Both the position numbers and the translations under genes were made by a program. This document shows positions 6,273 through 13,346 of a stretch of DNA of 36,364 nt, one piece after another (positions within the stretch are counted from its first letter, which is position 1; every line of letters starts with the position of its first letter). The stretch lies in NCBI GenBank assembly GCA_035537095.1, contig DATLMV010000052.1, positions 1 through 36,364 of the forward strand. Reading direction: 5' to 3'. The notes beneath the pieces are model-generated. The model was not told the DNA's origin and did no database searches. It saw only the letters and a program-made list of their open reading frames with translations. This DNA is from DASWNP01 sp035537095. Its GTDB lineage: Bacteria; Acidobacteriota; Blastocatellia; Pyrinomonadales; Pyrinomonadaceae.

Positions 6273-7154
6273 ATGAATGAACTCGCAACTTACGAAAAGC
6301 GTATCCGCGAGATTGCCCCTGAAGTTGCCATCACTTCCCTCAGTCTGAACTCTGAAGGCTTGCTCAATGATGTCGTCATAGTCAACGACGAGATGGTCTT
6401 CCGCTTCCCGAAACATCAATACGGCTTCAAACATCTGAAGGACGAAGCTCGCATCCTGCGACTGCTGAGAACTCACATCACGCTTGAGACTCCCTCACCT
6501 CTTTATGAGAGTGATGATTGCTTGGCCTATCGTTTGATTCCCGGTGAGACGTTGCGCCGTGACATGCTCCTGAGATTGCCGGAAGATAACCAGCAGGGGG
6601 TTGCCAATCAGTTAGCTCAATTCTTCAAAGAGTTGCATGGCATTCCGGTCAACGAAATCTCGGAGTTCGAGATTCCGATGGCCGACGCGTTGATGAAATA
6701 TGAAGGTTGGGTGAATGTCTATCAGCGAATCAGGGACAAGGTTTTTCCTCGCCTGATGCCGCACGTGCGCGCATGGGCGACGGAGCATTTCGAGTCTCAC
6801 CTAGCAGACAAAAGTAATTTCGCGTATGAACGCAAAATGGTGGATACCGACATCCCGCCTTATCACATCATGTTCGAGCGGCAGCGGAAGCGGGTCAACG
6901 GCATTATTGATTTCGGCTGTGCCGGTTTGGGCGACCCCGCGATTGATTTCGGGATCATCGTCTACAACTACGGCGAATCATTTATGAACCGGTTTTATCG
7001 AGTGTATCCGGAAGCGGAGGGATATTTGAAGCGGGCGCGATTTTATGCCGGGGCGCAGGAAGTGAGATGGCTTCTGACAGGAATCGAAAGAGATGATCCG
7101 TGGTGGTTTGCCGTCCATGCCGGGAGTGCCAAGGATATGAAATACAATGGCTGA
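6273..7154 (+). CDS. Aminoglycoside-phosphotransferase-fold kinase (APH family)
   Basis: The 293-residue protein has the APH/choline-kinase-like fold pattern: an N-lobe with MVFRFPK (Lys47) and the acidic helix HLKDEARILRLL, a linker YRLIPGETL, and a C-lobe with ELHGIPV. The catalytic loop reads DTDIPPYHIMF (Asp193) and the metal motif IIDFGCAGLGDPAIDFG (Asp213). The loop order is like APH(2'') enzymes, where the asparagine is replaced by His. The first residue of the usual H-x-D is Asp here (Asp191), which is unusual. The substrate may be an aminoglycoside or another small hydroxyl compound; resistance cannot be claimed from sequence. I chose the ATG at 6273. It is the last gene of the array before tRNA-Arg, and no clear attC follows it. 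Confidence 0.8.
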   Translation: MNELATYEKRIREIAPEVAITSLSLNSEGLLNDVVIVNDEMVFRFPKHQYGFKHLKDEARILRLLRTHITLETPSPLYESDDCLAYRLIPGETLRRDMLLRLPEDNQQGVANQLAQFFKELHGIPVNEISEFEIPMADALMKYEGWVNVYQRIRDKVFPRLMPHVRAWATEHFESHLADKSNFAYERKMVDTDIPPYHIMFERQRKRVNGIIDFGCAGLGDPAIDFGIIVYNYGESFMNRFYRVYPEAEGYLKRARFYAGAQEVRWLLTGIERDDPWWFAVHAGSAKDMKYNG

Positions 7155-7270
7155 CGTTTACTCTCAAGTGCTGCCGACAATGCAAGATGCTGCTACGCGG
7201 AAGCTGGAAAGGATGCCGTACGGTTGAATGTTCGGCGCACTCGCCGCAGTTTGGCACGCCAGAGGCACAC

Positions 7271-7310
7271 AAACAGAGAAGGGCAGCCGCGCGGTTGCCC
7301 TTCTCTGTTT
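7271..7310. terminator. Bidirectional hairpin terminator
   Basis: An 18-bp stem (7271-7288 with 7293-7310, one G-U pair) is closed by a GCGC tetraloop and has AAA/TTT at its base. It can end the minus-strand tRNA-Arg transcript and plus-strand transcription leaving the cassette array. Confidence 0.75.
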
Positions 7311-7321
7311 GATAATGCTGA

Positions 7322-7395
7322 TGCACCCGGCATGACTCGAACATGCGACCCCCTGATTCGTAGTCAGGTACTCTATCCAACTGAGCTACGGGTGC
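7322..7395 (-). tRNA. tRNA-Arg (ACG anticodon)
   Basis: A full cloverleaf is visible on the minus strand: acceptor GCACCCG/CGGGTGC, D-arm GCTC-AGTTGGATA-GAGT, anticodon stem CCTGA/TCAGG around CTACGAA (anticodon ACG, read as ICG), and T-arm GCATG-TTCGAGT-CATGC. CCA is not encoded. The 3' end faces the cassette array, the usual orientation for a tRNA used as an insertion site. The terminator at 7271-7310 follows directly. Confidence 0.95.
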
Positions 7396-7491
7396 GTGCG
7401 ATGTGAAACGAAGGTGAAAACTATAAGGGCGGCGCAGCGGGAGTGTCAAGCGGAGACCGGATGCGCGTCGGCGGCGCGGCGTTGGGGGCGT

Positions 7492-8538
7492 TCAGCGTGC
7501 GTAATAGCCGGGGCGTGTGCGTGCGATGAGGTCGGCGCGCGAGACCTCGACGTTGATGGCGCGCCACTTGCCGTCGCGCGTGCCGCTTCTGGTTGACTGA
7601 TAGGCGAGAGTGTAGAGCGTCCGCATTTCGGCGGCGACCTCGGCGTAGAGGCGGCCCAAATCTTCGAGGCGGTTGATGTCGTGCAGACGCCCGCCGGTGC
7701 GGTTGGCGAGAGCTTGCATGCGTTCGCGCGCGGCGGAATAGATGACGGCCTGCTGCGGCGTGAGCGCGGGGAAACGTTTCGGGTCGCCGGAGGGCAGCGC
7801 GAGCGGATAGACGGTGACGCCCTGATTGTCGGCGGAGTCGAGCACGGCGCGGAGGCTCTCGCTGGCCTCGGGTTTGACGGAGGCGATGGCGTCGGCGTCC
7901 GTCTCGGCTTTGGCGGAGGTCTGGCTGTCGCGCTTGCGCATCTCGGTGTCCACGCCGTCGGTCAAAACCACGATGGCCTTGCGGCGTTGGCCCTCCTTCG
8001 ACAGTTGTGCGAGCGAGAATTTCAGACCCTTGTAGAACTCGGAAGTGCCGCGCCCGTCGGCGAGTTCCATGATGGCGAAGGCGGTCTTGCGCCGGTCGGT
8101 CGTAAACTCCGAGAGCATGCTGACCTTGCTGTTGAAGGCGATGACGGCGACGCGGTCATCGGGCGCGAGTGCATCGAGAAAACGGAGGGCCGATTGCTTG
8201 AGCGTCGTGCGAAAGCTGAGGGTCGAGCCGGAGAGATCGAGCAGGAGGACGAGACTGAAGGGCGCGGTGGTCGGCGCGAAGCTCTGGATGTTCTGGCGCA
8301 CGCCGTCTTCATAGACGACGAAATCGCTCTGCGACAGATTGGTCACGGCGCGTCCGCGCGCATCCGCGACGCCGATGTTGAGACGGACGAGATTCGTGTT
8401 GACGCTCACCACGTCGTCTTCTTCAACCGGCGGATTCTGCGCGCGCGCCGACGTCGCAGCAAGACACAGGAGCAGCATGAGCGTGGCGCGGAGAGTTCGG
8501 CGGAGAGATGTCCGGATAGGAGGTCTTTGACGAATCAT
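7492..8538 (-). CDS. Exported VWFA-domain protein
   Basis: From the ATG at 8538 the protein has 348 residues and a signal peptide (LRATLMLLLCLAATSARA, cleavage near residue 33). A short beta domain (LNIGVADARGRAVTNLSQSDF, then VVYEDGVRQNIQSF) precedes the von Willebrand A domain. This is the layout of the VWFA-related family abundant in Acidobacteriota. The MIDAS metal site is complete: DLSGS (Asp101, Ser103, Ser105), Thr164 in GRGTSEF and Asp193 in LTDGVD. It is probably a periplasmic metal-dependent adhesion or interaction protein with no known partner. An upstream extension would add a Cys-rich stretch unlike a signal peptide, so I reject it. No clear Shine-Dalgarno site is visible. Confidence 0.85.
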   Translation of the reverse strand: MIRQRPPIRTSLRRTLRATLMLLLCLAATSARAQNPPVEEDDVVSVNTNLVRLNIGVADARGRAVTNLSQSDFVVYEDGVRQNIQSFAPTTAPFSLVLLLDLSGSTLSFRTTLKQSALRFLDALAPDDRVAVIAFNSKVSMLSEFTTDRRKTAFAIMELADGRGTSEFYKGLKFSLAQLSKEGQRRKAIVVLTDGVDTEMRKRDSQTSAKAETDADAIASVKPEASESLRAVLDSADNQGVTVYPLALPSGDPKRFPALTPQQAVIYSAARERMQALANRTGGRLHDINRLEDLGRLYAEVAAEMRTLYTLAYQSTRSGTRDGKWRAINVEVSRADLIARTRPGYYAR

Positions 8539-8860
8539 CGTTTGAAATAGTAGCGCGAGCCCGTTCAGTATGCCCGCCGCCGCGTGCGGTTTGCAAGCAC
8601 CGCAAGCCGCGCAAATCCTGAAGATTCTCCCGGCCAAACGCCGGTGAACGAAAAACGGAACACGCGCCGCCGACGCATCCCCAACGCCTCCCGAGAGAGA
8701 TTCATTTGGTGCTGCGAACGGACGGCGCGTTGCTCGCGTGTCGAACTAAGTGACGGGCGGTCAAGAGCCGCGAGCGGTCACGAGAATGTTCAAACCTGCT
8801 CGAACGATGCTTTATACACAGGATGACATGCCCGTTGCTTCACGCACGGCTGCACGTTTT
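8539..8860. other. Intergenic region, nothing recognised
   Basis: About 320 bp separate two minus-strand genes. I see no RNA gene, attC or long inverted repeat. Short frames here have Arg/Ser-rich products typical of non-coding high-GC DNA. It presumably holds the promoter of the VWA gene. Confidence 0.5.
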
Positions 8861-9520
8861 TTACGACCTTCCGCCGACGGCTTTGACGGTGCGCGTGCGC
8901 GTGCGGCGCGGGGCGTCGTCGGCGTGCGCGTTCTCTTCGTTCGAGGCCGAGACGGGCGCGGGGAAGGGAACGGGGGCGGGCGCGTTGTTGTTGCGTGCGG
9001 CGGCGTTGGTGCGCGTGCGGCGCACGGTGGCGCGTTCGGCGTCGGCTTCGGCGGCGCGGCGTGCCTTCTCGATTCGCTTGCGCGGCACGAGTTGGAAACG
9101 CAACTCCATCTCCTGCGCGACCTTGTAGATGTGCTTGGCTTTCATCCCGCGCTCGGCGCGGCGGATGACCTCTGCGGTCTCCAACAACTCGGCGCGGTCT
9201 TCCTTATCAATCCAGATGTAAACGGCGTCCGCCATCTCTTTCTTCACCTCCAAACGAATCAGCGCGCGCAACTCGACCGGCGTCGCCACCGCCGGAGGCA
9301 AGACGGGAAGCGTGCGCTTCGTCTCGCCCTGCGGCGGCTGCGGGCTCCGCGTCTCGCTGCGCGCGGCGTAATAGTCTCCGACGAGCGCGTCCAGATCGGC
9401 GCGGTGCTCGTCGTAAAAAAGAGCAAATTCCGGACAGCGCGTGCGATAGACACAGTTGACCGAACACACGAGCGCGTCTTTGATATGCCCGTAGCGATTG
9501 CAATAAAGTCTCAGGCGCAT
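8861..9520 (-). CDS. Conserved-looking protein with N-terminal Cys cluster and basic tail
   Basis: From the ATG at 9520 the product has 219 residues. The first 35 hold a compact cysteine cluster, LYCNRYGHIKDALVCSVNC, then RCPEF, which could bind zinc or an iron-sulfur cluster. The middle (about 85-150) is predicted helical and charged (ELRALIRLEVKKEMADAVYI, then RAELLETAEVIRRAERGMKA). The last 70 residues are disordered and rich in Ala, Arg, Asn and Pro (TVRRTRTNAAARNNNAPAPV), with RRTRTRTVK near the end. A basic tail of this kind suggests nucleic-acid or envelope binding. No family is recognised. It has its own intergenic regions on both sides, so it is probably monocistronic. Confidence 0.65.
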   Translation of the reverse strand: MRLRLYCNRYGHIKDALVCSVNCVYRTRCPEFALFYDEHRADLDALVGDYYAARSETRSPQPPQGETKRTLPVLPPAVATPVELRALIRLEVKKEMADAVYIWIDKEDRAELLETAEVIRRAERGMKAKHIYKVAQEMELRFQLVPRKRIEKARRAAEADAERATVRRTRTNAAARNNNAPAPVPFPAPVSASNEENAHADDAPRRTRTRTVKAVGGRS

Positions 9521-9994
9521 TGAGAGTCTCGACACGAGCGGGAGAACGACCGGCACGAACCGCGCACCTTCGCGCGGCGTCAGTCGGCGCGTTCCTGTTT
9601 GCCTCGGGAGCAGCAGAGACTATAACACGGAGCGTGCCGTGCGTGCAACGTGAGCCAGCGCATGAAACACGCGCTCTGTCGTCGCGGCACGAGCCAAGCG
9701 TCGAAGCGGCGGAAGCCGGGCATCAAAATATCGTTTCGTTCGTCAGGGATTCGTTTGATTTCCGACACGCGAAAAGCATCCGGTCTGTTATTAAAATAGA
9801 ATTACCCGACGCTTGAGTCGCCGGACATTTGAGCGGAGCGTTGAGACGCGTCCGCACGTCCGTCGAGATTTCTTAAAAGTCTGTTATGCTTAGTGCCGGA
9901 AACGGGCTGCCCGATAATCACTCTGCCACCGGACGGCCCCGAACCTACGAGTGAATCCACCCGACATGTTTAGCTCGTAGAAGTTAATTAAAAT
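9521..9994. other. Divergent intergenic region, nothing recognised
   Basis: About 470 bp lie between the starts of a minus-strand and a plus-strand gene, so both promoters should be here. An AT-rich stretch at about 9870-9890 includes TATGCT, a weak -10 candidate for the PilZ gene, but no matching -35 is clear. No riboswitch or RNA gene is recognised. Confidence 0.45.
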
Positions 9995-10363
9995 ATGGAC
10001 GAGCCAAAAAAAGCTGTGCTCATACGGCCCCCTCTGTCGTGTCATTGGGGGCCGACCGACGAGTGCCTGCGCAACGGCAGGGTGACGCGTCTGAGCTTTA
10101 CATATCGAACCTGCTTCATCCAGACCAAAGCTCCGGCCAACGACGGGCAGACGATGTTTCTCAAGGTCTGGCTGCCGGACGACCTCGTTGCAAATCTCTC
10201 GCTCGCCGACAACTTCATGCTGATGCGCGGCACGGTCGCACACTACTCGCCGAAGATCGGCTTCGGCCTCCACTTCGACCAACTGGCCGACGCCGAAAAC
10301 GAGATGCTTTCCCTGCTCGTCAACTTCTATCGAGACAAACAGACCGAAGCAAGTAAATCGTGA
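9995..10363 (+). CDS. Degenerate PilZ-domain protein
   Basis: The 122-residue protein is PilZ-like in its second half: TMFLKVWLPDDLVANLSLAD, MLMRGTVAHYSPKIGFGLHF, closely parallel to VVYKNPEIGFGLRF in the intact PilZ protein at 17811. The N-terminal R-x-x-x-R and D/N-x-S-x-x-G motifs that bind cyclic di-GMP are missing; the matching segment reads NGRVTRLSFTYRTCFIQT. It may therefore be a non-binding PilZ protein acting by protein contact. No Shine-Dalgarno site is visible before the ATG, in an AT-rich leader. The last codons and the stop are part of repeat site B. Confidence 0.65.
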   Translation: MDEPKKAVLIRPPLSCHWGPTDECLRNGRVTRLSFTYRTCFIQTKAPANDGQTMFLKVWLPDDLVANLSLADNFMLMRGTVAHYSPKIGFGLHFDQLADAENEMLSLLVNFYRDKQTEASKS

Positions 10364-10462
10364 ATCGTCAATCGTGAATAGAGAAAACCTGCTCTTTCTA
10401 TTCACGATTTACGATTCACGATTCACGATTCACTACTTTACGATTCACGATTTACTATTTCT
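10356..10462. repeat. Intergenic short-word hairpin, site B
   Basis: The left arm (10356-10381) and right arm (10398-10423) are inverted copies matching at 25 of 26 positions, with a 16-nt loop. Both are tandems of the 7-8 nt word ATTCACG/CGTGAAT. Further copies of the word continue to about 10462. The left arm starts inside the last codons of the PilZ gene and contains its stop codon. It lies in a convergent gap. Confidence 0.85.
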
Positions 10463-10473
10463 TCGTTGTGAAT

Positions 10474-10526
10474 AAACGCCGGGGCCGAAGCGCGAGCATT
10501 GAAGTCGCGTTTCGGCCCCGGCGTTT
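10474..10526. terminator. Long GC-rich hairpin terminator
   Basis: Two 22-nt arms (10474-10495 and 10505-10526) match at 21 positions, the exception being a G-U pair, around a 9-nt loop. TTTATT follows on the minus strand. It sits between the convergent PilZ and actin-like genes and can serve both. Confidence 0.75.
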
Positions 10527-10577
10527 GTCACGGCGCGTTTTCTTGTGAAAAACGCTCTGTTTCCTGTGAAAAAGGCT

Positions 10578-11621
10578 CTATCTGGATTCCGACATGGCGG
10601 CGATGTAGCAGCCGTGAGCGGTCGTGGTGAGCGGGTCTTGCGCCATCCGCACGTCGGAGATTTCGATGGGAAATTCGCCGCCCTGCCGGAGCATGCTCTC
10701 GAACTTTTGCAGGAAGCCGGTCGGCTTCGCCGTCCCGCCCGCGAGCACGATGGGCATCGGGCGATCAATCTTCGGCAGTTGGCTCGAATGCCTGAACTCG
10801 GAGCGCAGGCGGTCAATGAGAGCTTGCAGCACGTCTTCGTAGTAGATGTGGAGGGCGCGCGTCAGGTCGTCTTTGGGTTGGCGCGAGAGGTCGAGCTTCT
10901 CCTCTTTGAAGAGGCGCACGCGCGTCTTGGTTTCGTTCATCACGACGGCGACGTTGGTGTCAATGTAGTCGCCCGCTTTCGGGATGCTGAAGGTGATCAT
11001 CGGCATGGACATGAACGAGACGGAGACGTTGCACATGCCGCCGCCGCAACTGATACCGATGCCGGTGAAGTTCTCGTCCTGCAACTCGGAGAAGACGACC
11101 GCCTGTCCTTCGTTCAGAGACTTGGCGTTGTAGCCGAGCGACTGCAAGAAGTTTCTCAAGACCGCTTCGTGATAGACGAGATTGCCGTTCGCGCTCTCGC
11201 CCTTGCCCGGCACGCTGAAGCAGATCATCTCGCCCCTGCGCGCCTGCGGGACGACGCGTTTGATGATGGACTGAATGATCTGCTGGCCCATCTCTTCCGA
11301 AGCGTTGAGCAGCCCGTATTGCATCGGGCGGCGCGCGTCGGTGTTGAGGAAGCTGGCGAAGAAGTCGGAGTCGTTGCCGTAAACATAGAGGTTCTTGCTG
11401 TTGCGCTCATAGACCATGTTGCGCTGCTTGAGCACGTTCTCGGCCATGTCGGAGAACGGGACGGAGACGAAGGCGTTCAACTGCGTGCGCGTCTCCGTGC
11501 TCTTCGAGCCTTCGGCGACGACGATGCGGCTCGTGCCGATGTCGAGCCCGATTGCGCCCGGGTTGGGTGCGTTCGATGATTCCATTTTCGATGCTGCGTT
11601 GACCTGGTTTTTATCTTCCAT
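10578..11621 (-). CDS. Actin/Hsp70-fold ATPase (MreB-like)
   Basis: The 347-residue protein has the three actin-superfamily nucleotide motifs. Phosphate-1 is AIGLDIGTSRIVVA (Asp27, Thr30). Phosphate-2 is GIGISCGGGMCNVSV (about 187-201). The adenosine motif is PIVLAGGTAKPTGF (about 290-303). Phosphate-2 normally begins with Asp; here the position is Ser191, so ATP hydrolysis may be slow or absent. The N-terminal 22 residues are a flexible extension (Asn/Ser/Lys). The start at 11621 follows AAAGGAG. It is a cytosolic candidate cytoskeletal or scaffold protein. It is followed upstream on the same strand by an amidase and a SPOR protein, which suggests a role in envelope or cell-shape control. 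It is shorter than DnaK and lacks a substrate-binding domain. Confidence 0.75.
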   Translation of the reverse strand: MEDKNQVNAASKMESSNAPNPGAIGLDIGTSRIVVAEGSKSTETRTQLNAFVSVPFSDMAENVLKQRNMVYERNSKNLYVYGNDSDFFASFLNTDARRPMQYGLLNASEEMGQQIIQSIIKRVVPQARRGEMICFSVPGKGESANGNLVYHEAVLRNFLQSLGYNAKSLNEGQAVVFSELQDENFTGIGISCGGGMCNVSVSFMSMPMITFSIPKAGDYIDTNVAVVMNETKTRVRLFKEEKLDLSRQPKDDLTRALHIYYEDVLQALIDRLRSEFRHSSQLPKIDRPMPIVLAGGTAKPTGFLQKFESMLRQGGEFPIEISDVRMAQDPLTTTAHGCYIAAMSESR

Positions 11622-11763
11622 GATTTCTCCTTTGCGCGTTCTCTCTATCGAGGGGGAACGGTGTTAATTCGTGTTTGAGTGTCAATCGTCGGGGGTTGTG
11701 CTGGCTGGTTGTGAGAGAGCCGAAGCTTTCAAAGACGCGAGGGCCGGGCGGCCCGGCGTACGT

Positions 11764-13257
11764 TTAGAATCCTTTTTGACCCGCTTGTGTTTGGCCTTCG
11801 TCCTCTTCCGTCGCGCTCGCCGGATTAGGATTGATTCCGGCGTGCACTTCCGTCTCGACACGCGAGACGGAGCGCAGTTTGATCTGCCGCGACATCTGCG
11901 CGCGATACTCGTCGCGCATCTGCCGACGCAACTCTTCCGCGCCTGTCTGCGCCGCTCCGGCGCGCTTCGCAAATTCCTCCTCGGCCAGAGAGACGCCCGC
12001 CCAGAGCGTGCCGCCGAGTTTGGAGAGAATCTCTCCGTCGTAAGTGAAACCGAGTTCGCCGATGCTCGCGGGCGCGACCTTGTACTTGTCCGAGAGTCCC
12101 ATCGCCTCGAAGGGAAAATTGCGTACCCAATCGTGGTGGTAAGCGATGAGCATGTTTGAGGGATTGACGGAGACGAGGCCATGCGTGGTGCAGTTGGCGT
12201 CGTCTATCTGGTAGCGGCTGCGCAGGATTTGCGTGAGCAGGCGCGCGGAGATTATCTGCGCTTCGGTAAGTTGCTCTCCGAGCGTTCCGGCCTCGCTGTT
12301 GGTCTCGAAAGAGACGCCGAGAAAACTCTCGTTGAGCCCGACATAGACGTTCTCCCGGTCGGCCCAGACGGAGTTGCCCGCGTGATTGGCGGCGTGTTCG
12401 TCGCGCACGATGCGATAGACCTGCCCGTAGCGGTCTATCAGGTAGTTGTAAGACTTGTTCTTGCGGACGTACTCAAGCAAGCCGCGCGTGCGCGTGGCGA
12501 TGGAGTCGTTGTTGTCGGAGGTGAAGGGCAGCATGTCGCTCTCGGAGGTGTGATAGACGATGCCGACCGGCTCGTGGCCGACGCGCCTGACGTTCGAGAG
12601 ACGACCGCGTTCGAGCGCGTGATAACTGCGCTCGTGATTGCCCGTCTCATAGTCAACGAGGATGCGCCCGCCGTTGCTGTAGCGTTCGTAGTTCTCCTTC
12701 TGCTCGACGAGCCAGACTTTCTCGGGCCGGTAGTCCGGCAGGTATTTCTCGCTCGTCTCCTTGAAAGCTGCGTCCTGCGCGCCCGCCCCGTCAGCGACGC
12801 GGCTGACGTTCTGTCCGCGTTCGGCGAACACGCTCTGCGTTGACCTTGAGACGATGGTGTAGAAACCGAAAAGCATCCCGGCCACGACCGCGAGTCCCGC
12901 GCCGCAGAAGACGTGGCGCATCTGGTAGCAACGAAAGAAGAGTCGCGCCGAGAAGGGAGCTTTGCTGCGGCGCAGGAGTTGGCGGCGTTGTTTGGCCGCC
13001 GAGGGCAGGAGCTTTTTCAATTCCTGTAGAATCAGCCTGTAGAGTTCGAGTTCGAGCAGGTGCTCGTACATCTTGCTGCCCTTGATAAACTCGAAACGCC
13101 CGAGCGAGCGATTCATCCGCGCGCTGCTCGCGGCCTGCTGCGTCAGCGTGTTGTTCAAGAAACGCAGGCGCAGGTCGGGGCGGTCGAAAAAGTGCGCGTA
13201 TCGCTCCACTATCTTCGAGTGGGCGAGCGTCGAATCTTCTAGCAACCTCTGGCTCAT
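11764..13257 (-). CDS. Membrane-anchored N-acetylmuramoyl-L-alanine amidase (Amidase_2 type)
   Basis: The 497-residue protein would cleave the amide bond between MurNAc and the stem peptide in the periplasm. Order: a helical cytosolic region (about 1-110, with basic KQRRQLLRRSK), one transmembrane helix (about 114-136), a linker, an amidase domain (about 228-425) and a charged tail. Catalytic features of the PGRP/T7-lysozyme fold are visible: VGIVYHTSESD (His236), SYNYLIDRYGQVYRIV, HAGNS, NVYVGLNESFLGVSFE, TTHG (His359) and AYHHDW (His374/375, Asp376). The 110-residue cytosolic part before the helix is unusual for amidases and could contact the actin-like protein encoded downstream. No Shine-Dalgarno site precedes the ATG at 13257. 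The neighbouring SPOR gene is on the same strand 89 bp upstream. Confidence 0.85.
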   Translation of the reverse strand: MSQRLLEDSTLAHSKIVERYAHFFDRPDLRLRFLNNTLTQQAASSARMNRSLGRFEFIKGSKMYEHLLELELYRLILQELKKLLPSAAKQRRQLLRRSKAPFSARLFFRCYQMRHVFCGAGLAVVAGMLFGFYTIVSRSTQSVFAERGQNVSRVADGAGAQDAAFKETSEKYLPDYRPEKVWLVEQKENYERYSNGGRILVDYETGNHERSYHALERGRLSNVRRVGHEPVGIVYHTSESDMLPFTSDNNDSIATRTRGLLEYVRKNKSYNYLIDRYGQVYRIVRDEHAANHAGNSVWADRENVYVGLNESFLGVSFETNSEAGTLGEQLTEAQIISARLLTQILRSRYQIDDANCTTHGLVSVNPSNMLIAYHHDWVRNFPFEAMGLSDKYKVAPASIGELGFTYDGEILSKLGGTLWAGVSLAEEEFAKRAGAAQTGAEELRRQMRDEYRAQMSRQIKLRSVSRVETEVHAGINPNPASATEEDEGQTQAGQKGF

Positions 13258-13346
13258 AGCGCGCTTTCAGTCTCTAACCGATGTTGGCGAGTGGTCGGCG
13301 TTTGAAGGTTTTTGCGCCGGAATAGTTGAACTCCGGCGCGGACGAA

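Larger units (their letters stand above)
2640..7395. mobile_element. Integrase-less integron-type cassette array next to tRNA-Arg
   Basis: The segment is visibly less GC-rich than both flanks and holds six short, mutually unrelated genes. Between most of them lie 65-109 bp elements with attC hallmarks: a left 7-mer close to RYYYAAC, a right 7-mer GTTRRRY, and imperfectly complementary arms around a variable centre. By attC orientation the array reads left to right; five genes are on the plus strand and one (3930-4652) is reversed. No integron or tyrosine integrase gene is visible, matching what is called a CALIN. The right edge is tRNA-Arg(ACG), 3' end inward. The left edge is a decayed tRNA 3' half in the same orientation. 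The attC sites are the direct evidence; the island reading is inference. Confidence 0.7.

Noticed and set aside
7155..7270. A further attC site after the APH-fold gene
   Set aside because: A GTTGAAT occurs near 7225, but there is no left box and no complementary arms.
6982..7449. A 155-codon minus-strand frame across the tRNA-Arg gene
   Set aside because: It contains the typical tRNA shadow (VAQLDRVPDYESGGRMFES) and overlaps the APH-fold gene.
10356..10462. CRISPR array
   Set aside because: The repeat unit is only 7-8 nt, irregular, has no spacers of constant length, and forms an inverted repeat; no cas genes are nearby.
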